Below, piece by piece: positions 57,965-64,000 of a stretch of 64,000 nt of DNA (position 1 is the first letter of the stretch; the number at the start of each line of letters is the position of its first letter). The DNA comes from Diatrype stigma. Its lineage: Eukaryota > Ascomycota > Sordariomycetes > Xylariales > Diatrypaceae. The position numbers and the translations under genes are program-made. The stretch covers positions 248,001-312,000 of the forward strand of contig JAKJXP020000017.1 in NCBI GenBank assembly GCA_022225965.2, read 5' to 3'. Below the pieces are notes generated by a model. That model had not been told where the DNA came from, did not search any database, and saw nothing but the letters and a program-made list of their open reading frames with translations.

Positions 57965-60098
57965 TGTTGTCTGTCGGCGATATATATATATATATATGTG
58001 TGTGTGTTGAGGAAGAAGAGAGGTAGTCGCTACGTTCGGAAGATTAAGCTCGATTGGCAACCCGTTCTCGTCGCGATCGTTCTTTTCTTGTGACCAGGCG
58101 CGAGCGTACGAGCGAAAGGAAGAAAACGAGAGTCAGGGTAGATTGAGGCAGGGTGGCACAACGCATCATTGATATAGGTATAAACAGGAACCCTTTTGCA
58201 AGGGGTCGGAGGACGATCGGCAACCGCGGCAGTAAACTTTACCTGGAGTACGCCCATGGCGGTCGAGGTCGACCGTCCCTGGAGGGACAGCAGCGCGTTG
58301 TGCAATGGTCCATTGCACCGATGATCCGTTGAAAAGACGGTCTCGACCCTGTCTATCGACGGTACCCAAAGAGCTAGGTAACGTGCCTAGGATTACATAG
58401 CAAGATAGCAGGCAAGAGGGTGCCGGGCTTGCGATACTACCTCGCTAAATCCATATCGAGTGGTGGATGGGGGATGCGTTCCCTCGAGCATTCATTGGTT
58501 GCGGCTGAAGACCCTGGCCATCGCTAGGATTGGGCGTACCCGAAGCCCCGTTCGTCATTCCCCCGCCAGTCCCCGTGGCTTGACGTACGAACTGGGCCGT
58601 GGGCGATGCGGAGAAGTGGAACTCGTGAAAGCTTCTCCAAATGATCTTCTTCGGTATGTAAGTAATCGCTGAAGAAAGGCGTCTAAGAAGTATGGGGTAT
58701 ATGGGGTAAATGCTGCGAGATATCTGACATCTCCCTACACAGATCGACTCCTAGCTGGGGGGCCCGGCCAGCGCTTGGCAGGCCGACTGCCTTGAAACTG
58801 CCATGTGCTTTGAATCGGAAGCCCTTCATGAAGTATACAGGCAGAGTTTTGCTTCTGTCAGGGGTTCTGGATTTATAGTTATTGATTGCCTAGCGTCTTG
58901 CTGAAAGCCGAGGAGCAATCCCGCTACGGCTGACTGGGAGACACATCACTTGGAGTTCGTCCACTTCGCCGCGTCATACGAACTCCCGCCGTGGTGGCTG
59001 TTGCATAGGTATGCTATTATACCTACTTAGGGCTGTCTTTTGCATCATATTGGAGACTGGAAGTCTTTGAAAGCTCTAAGGACGACCACCCCCTGTTAGT
59101 CATTTCCCCCGTCATTTCCAGCTCCAACCTTAACCCCGCGATCGACTATATTAGCGTGACAGCTAGTTAAGGAGCCGACAGCTACAGTAAGTACGGAATT
59201 GCAATACCCCGAGCTAAATACTAACTAGTGGAAGAACTGAACCGGTAGGTGGCAGTAGTAGTAGCATCAAATAGAGATCACGGCCTGGATAGGTATGGAT
59301 GGGATGATGGAGCAGGCAGCCTATTTCAAGCGATTATCGGTGTCTACTGTAGTTCGGCTAGTCGTCCCAAGTATGTACAGGTCGGACGAGGCCTCCATGT
59401 AACTCAGTAGAATAAGTGAAATAAGACAGGGCACTTTTAAGGTGTAGAAGACAGCCCACGATTCCAATGAATCCTAACTAATAAACCCGAATAAATCCTA
59501 ATGAATCTAGTTGGTCGCATGGAGGTTTGGACCGAAGACCCGCATTATATGGTTGTTTATGGTTGTTCCTCACGTCACTCAGCCTTACGTGGCATAACTA
59601 AAACCTGTGCATAAACCCGTGAATAAATATGTGCATAGGCTGTTTCACATGCCACTCATGCTTGGAATAACCCCGCTATCTACATAGCCAGTCTGCGTAT
59701 TCATCAACCACCATCGACCATTCGGCTTGACGAGCGATCATCATCCAACTCTCACCCTCTCTGGGTTGCATCTTAGTAACATCTTACAACAGGCGCATCG
59801 CAAGCTTCCAACTGCACCGAGTGCCGCCCGGGAGCATCATCCATCACATTCGTTTCATCGCCCTCTTACTTCGTACCTAGGTGTTTACATAATGAATGCG
59901 CGGGCATGTGTTGACTAAGTTCGGCCCGTAGCCTCCCCTCCTATCTACATAATTACTTGCCTGACCGGGCAGTCCCACATAGACTACCGTAAGGGGGCCG
60001 GTCGGTCATCCACGTCTCCAAGCTACCTACCTACACCTTATACCCGAGACACCTCCCCTATAGGTACCCAGGTACTCAACCTAGCGCGACTAGAGCAG
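57965..60098. other. divergent intergenic region (permease / ATG5)
   Basis: 2.1 kb without a supported gene. A TATATA/TGTG microsatellite lies just upstream of the permease start (57980-58008), and TACCTACCTA microrepeats occur near the ATG5 start (60025-60075). Confidence 0.55.
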
Positions 60099-61510
60099 AT
60101 GGGCTCCCGAGCAGCAGCAGCGGGAGCGGGATCGGGAGCGACGATACCGCAGACGCTCTGGGATCTGCAGGTGCCGCTGCTCATCACGCACGCGGGCGCG
60201 CCCAACACGCCGTTCGTGGCCCTGGTGCCGCGCTTCGGCTACCTGGCGCTCCTGCTGCCGCGCCTGTCCGCCTACTTCGGCCTGCCCTGCTCGAGCTTCC
60301 ACCACGAGGACGTGCTGCTCCGCAACCTCGCCGTCGGCCTGCTCGTCGACCTCTACCAGCCCGCCCTGCCGTGGCGGCTCACCGTCGGCGACGGCATGAG
60401 CTGGGACATCGGGGACACCTTCCTCAACAGCGCCAAAGAGGTGAGTGAGTGAGCGGGTGAGCGGGAGAACTCGATTCCCCCCTTTCCCGACGACCCTCCT
60501 AGAAGTAGCAGCAGTAATGGCAATAGCCATATGTATCTCAACTCCAGAGTCTTTGTGTTTCTGGGTGTGTGTTGAGTCGGGCGAGAGAAAAATATTCCTG
60601 CACCAAACCCCGAATTATCTGACCCCCGAGTTGAACCTGGACCGACTGCCACATTTCAATATTGATACATGTTGATGAAGGATGGTATAGGGAGCTGTAG
60701 AGTAGCTGACATGACATCGCGGCACAGGCGGACTTCGTGCGGAACGGCAACGCGCAGCAGATCATGTCGCTGTCGAAGGAGAACACGACAGCGCTCTGGA
60801 ATGCCGTCCAAGACAGTACTGCCTCCCCTGCCCTAGCCCTGCCCGGTCCTTCCAGCTGTTCTTCTCTCCGCCAGTGTCCCGTTTTTGCTGACGTTACCCC
60901 CCAACCCCATAGATGACTACGCTGCTTTCAGCAAGGTGAATGCGCGTCTGCTCAACACGTCCCGCGAGCTCAAGAATGTGCCCATCCGGGTCTACATCCC
61001 GCAGTCGCCGGAAGACGCCACAGCCACCAGCACCGGCGGGCAGACGGGCTCTTTCAAAGTTGTGCAAACGCTGATCCAGCCCCGCGTTAGTGACCGTAAG
61101 TAAAGGTTTGTCCGGGGAGAGGGGGTTTGACTCGTCCACAGCTTCACTTTCTCTTCTTCTCCTTCCCCCCAACTCCCCTCCCTTGTATACCTTTCGCTTC
61201 CACCGCGCCCCAAAATCCGCACTCCTCCTACTATAGTTTCTCTCTACCTTATCTTCCTGCTAGGATTCTTTTCCTCAATTCAGACCAAATAACATAACAC
61301 CTCTTGCAAAATGAAACAGGCACACCGCAGACGCTGGGCGCAGCGCTCCGGAGCCTCCTCCCCCGCCTGTTCCCCAGCAGCCGGGACCCGGTGCTAGCAG
61401 ACGTGGTCATGCACGGAGCGCACGTGCCGTTCAACGCGCCGCTCGAGGAGCTGATGCGCGAGGCTGCATACCCCGACGGTTGGCTCTGCCTCGTCGTTGT
61501 CCCGCTCTAG
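60099..61510 (+). CDS. ATG5: autophagy protein Atg5
   Basis: Exons 60099-60440, 60728-60815, 60913-61095 and 61320-61510 give 267 aa with consistent phases. Atg5 is conjugated to Atg12 and, with Atg16, forms the E3-like complex that lipidates Atg8 on the growing phagophore. Two ubiquitin-like folds flank a helical part. The N-terminal fold is opened by [15 protein letters not shown], and [20 protein letters not shown] and PWRLTVG follow. The lysine that accepts Atg12 is expected at Lys113 in FLNSAKEADF (equivalent to human Lys130), two codons before intron 1. The C-terminal fold ends [13 protein letters not shown], close to the family end. The N-terminal Gly/Ala-rich stretch (about 2-14) is extra. 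GC at third positions is very high. Confidence 0.95.
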
Positions 61511-64000
61511 GAACTTATCGACCTACGCATATACACAATCGTACATACAGACGGGAATATATGACTAGGTAAGAAACCAGGGGCGTCATATATCACTTGA
61601 AACTACCCAAGTTAACGAGATGGCTCGGCAGTCACTGCCTACCGTGCGCATTGCGCATCTTATCGCGTGATTGTGGCGATGTCGGTGACGACTACATCGG
61701 ACCAACGTATGTTGCTTCATGGTTCGTATCGGCATCCAACATCGGCTCGCACATCCCGATATTCGTGCACCGATTTGGCTGAACCCGGCCCCGTCGGCTT
61801 GTCTGTACCTATACATGTAGGCTTACTACCATTGCTGTCCACACGGGCCGAGGAAGAGGCCGCCGGACAAGGGATTGTCACGGAAGGGTACCCTTGGCGG
61901 TCTCCCGCAAAGAAGAAGAAGAGACAAGAGAATGGGCAAGGATTATAAAAATAAAACCAGAAAACGGCCAGACGGGAGGGGTCTTACCCCTGGAATGGAC
62001 TCTTACATGCATGATACTAATTCCGAACACCCCCTATTCTTCCGCCCCTTTTCATCGGTTGTAGCTCTCCATGGCGGCTAGGTAGTTACCTTCAATACCT
62101 AGGTGGACTACCATACCCATGTACCTACCCATCTAGGTACCTGCGCGGGTGCGCAGATTATACGTACGCAGGTAGTCAACGATGGATCTCCCTGCTCCAT
62201 GTCCTTCTCCTGCCTTGCTTGGTACTTACCTACTGACCATGGTTTTCTTTCCTTTTTCTTCTTCTGGGGGCGGGGATGGGCGCTAATGACTCTTGGGGAG
62301 GGGGGAGGGGGAGGGGGGCGAAGGAGGACCGCAGGGGCAAGTGTCAGTTGGAGTCAAAAAGGAAAGAAAAGAAAAGAAATGGGAAAAGCACAGCCCCGTG
62401 AATGCGGCCTTGTTTTCGCTTTCGCGATCGGCCCGAAGGCCTGGGCTGGCTAGCCGAGAGACGAAAGGGAGGGGGAGGGGAGGAAAAAGAAAAGAAAAAG
62501 GCATCGGCGTGACTGACTACATACATACTTACCTACATACATCGAACAACCCTAGCCGTTCAGACTCATGCACACGCACCGCATATGTGCTGGGGTTCTC
62601 GCGATGCCCTCCCTAGGATGGATCGGGGCGACATGTGTGTGTATGGTAAGCTCGGCTGACTGCTTGGCTATGTACGAAGCCTTTCTCGGTTGCTTAAGGC
62701 CGTATCTCATCTCATCTCATCTCATATCATGTCATGTCTCACACTTTTTGCTTTATGTTGGTCTAATCTGATCTGATCTGATCGTGGGTGTGATGCGAGA
62801 CTAGGAAAGATGGAACGGAGAGGCTCAGTGAGTGAGTGGGTGGGCAATGGTAGCCGCGTCAGAAAGAAGAACAAAAATAAGAAAAGATCTAACTAGATTA
62901 TTCGTGTTAGTTGTCACTCACGTTAGATCACTGTAGCTTCATTTTCCTTATTTTATTTTTCTTTCTGCCAGATCACGATTGAAGGATGTGTCTTTTCTTT
63001 GACACTGTATATCGTGAGAAGACGTGATTGATTGATGATGAGCAAGCAGCAAATCCATGTCCCCATGCATCCATGCATGGGGCTTTTCTTCCTTGGCACG
63101 TGATATGCTACTCATGCAAAGCTCTGCAGGGTGCAGGGTGCAGGGTGCAGGTGCAGGCGCAGGTGCAGATGCAGCTGGAGATGTAGATGCAGATGCAAAT
63201 GGGGATCCTGTTTCATCGGGATACATCATCAATTCTAGCCCCTTCCTTCCCCTCTCCGTCAAGTCAAAATGGGCCAATATCACTCGTAATTAGTCCAGCG
63301 TGATCATCAATAGTAGAGAAGAGTTTGTTTAAAATGTCTCACTTCTTTTCTTTCTTCCGGTATTGCTACCGTCTAAGTCAGATAGGTACCTGGTTATTGC
63401 AATCGATCGGCTAAAATTATCCATTCAATCCAATCCAATCCAAATTCATCCCATACCATTGCCCACGCATGTCCGGGCTCTTTCTTCCCTTTTTGCCGTA
63501 GTAGATGAACTGATGCACTGCCCACTTTCTATGTACGACCGTGAGATGAGTCAAAAAAACCCCCTTGAATGCAGAGATATCAGGCAAATTATATGCAATG
63601 ATTCGCTCGCTCTCGGCTCAGACGATGCATGCATTCGCGCGGAACAAGACCAAAAGAAGAAGAGAAAAAGAACTGGTATCTCCTCCACGTTGCCCCCCCG
63701 AACCGAAGCCGGCTGGTACAGAAACCATGAAACTTGTGGCGGGATATCGGAAATAGACGATTGGTTGGCGTAAAAGGGTGCGGAGGTGGGACCGAAAGTG
63801 AAAGAACAGAAAAGGGGGTTCCTGGGAAACCCAGCCTGCCAATATATGCCAAACCCCGTAGAATGCCACGAAACTCCAATTATCCAAAAAGTCGAATATT
63901 ATCCACCCTTTCCAACCTGCCAACCTTCCCGATTGTATGTAATGCGGCCGATGAATAATCGATATGTGTGTAGCAGCAGATAGTATATATATCCGTGTAT
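61511..64000. other. intergenic region to the window end
   Basis: 2.5 kb with purine-rich tracts (62290-62360, 62460-62500), a (CATCT)n run at 62708-62735 and a degenerate GGGTGCA/GATGCA repeat at 63125-63200. No frame has a recognisable domain; real genes may begin beyond the edge. Confidence 0.55.
63125..63200 (+). repeat. degenerate GTGCAG/GATGCA minisatellite
   Basis: Starts with three copies of GGGTGCA and drifts into six-base GTGCAG, GCGCAG and GATGCA units. Confidence 0.8.

Noticed and set aside
1..64000. CRISPR arrays, bacterial operons, rRNA genes, secondary-metabolite core genes
   Set aside because: None was seen. The genome is eukaryotic, the repeats are microsatellites or TIR elements, and no polyketide, peptide or terpene synthase domain occurs.

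Overview
The window is nuclear DNA of a filamentous ascomycete (Pezizomycotina, most likely a Sordariomycete). The evidence is short GT-AG introns of about 55-290 nt, and eukaryotic genes such as RPL5, RPP1, ATG5 and an SPF45-type splicing factor. Fungal-restricted families are also present (Ecm33, DUF2408/UPF0662, Dal5-type permease), with genes on both strands, no operons and long AT-richer intergenic stretches full of TAGGTA/TACCTA microrepeats. The class assignment is inference.

Layout, left to right: F-box protein (+, 235-2508); a 3.8-kb gene-free stretch; a 583-bp non-autonomous transposon with 76-bp inverted repeats and an 8-bp target duplication (6341-6939); sphingolipid delta-4 desaturase (+, 7484-8937); VAP/Scs2-like ER membrane protein (-, 10217-11504); UBA-zinc finger-UBX protein (+, 13212-14604); ribosomal stalk protein P1 (-, 15254-16018); DUF2408 protein (+, 17816-19580); YCII-domain protein, probably mitochondrial (-, 20146-21616); a small acidic hypothetical (+, 24160-24585); a peroxisomal Pcs60-type acyl/oxalyl-CoA synthetase (-, 25466-27417); SPF45-like splicing factor (+, 28414-30441); GPI-anchored cell-wall protein Ecm33 (-, 31943-33219); a 7.6-kb gene desert; a Gln/His-rich protein (-, 40857-41438); RPL5 (-, 42097-43269); a second TIR element with regularly spaced 13-bp palindromes (44104-44622); a HAD hydrolase (+, 44863-45789); a monocarboxylate-type MFS transporter (-, 46146-47849); a SNF2-family ATPase (+, 50215-54264); a Dal5/allantoate-type MFS permease (-, 55211-57964); and ATG5 (+, 60099-61510).

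Most genes are unrelated housekeeping loci and the neighbourhood is not a pathway cluster. Two loose themes are lipid and membrane biology (desaturase, VAP, Pcs60) and protein quality control (UBX, F-box, Atg5). Most of the housekeeping genes are rich in G/C at third codon positions. The SNF2 ATPase and the F-box gene are visibly less so, as expected of faster-evolving, weakly expressed or lineage-restricted genes.

The most unusual signals are the two small inverted-repeat elements. The one near 44.1-44.6 kb carries mirror-image arrays of palindromes at 18-19-bp spacing. The SNF2 gene is also notable: its reading frame stops at one TAA and then stays open in the same frame for about 84 more codons. 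Exon coordinates were worked out by hand from splice signals, codon phase and family knowledge; no alignment or expression data were used.
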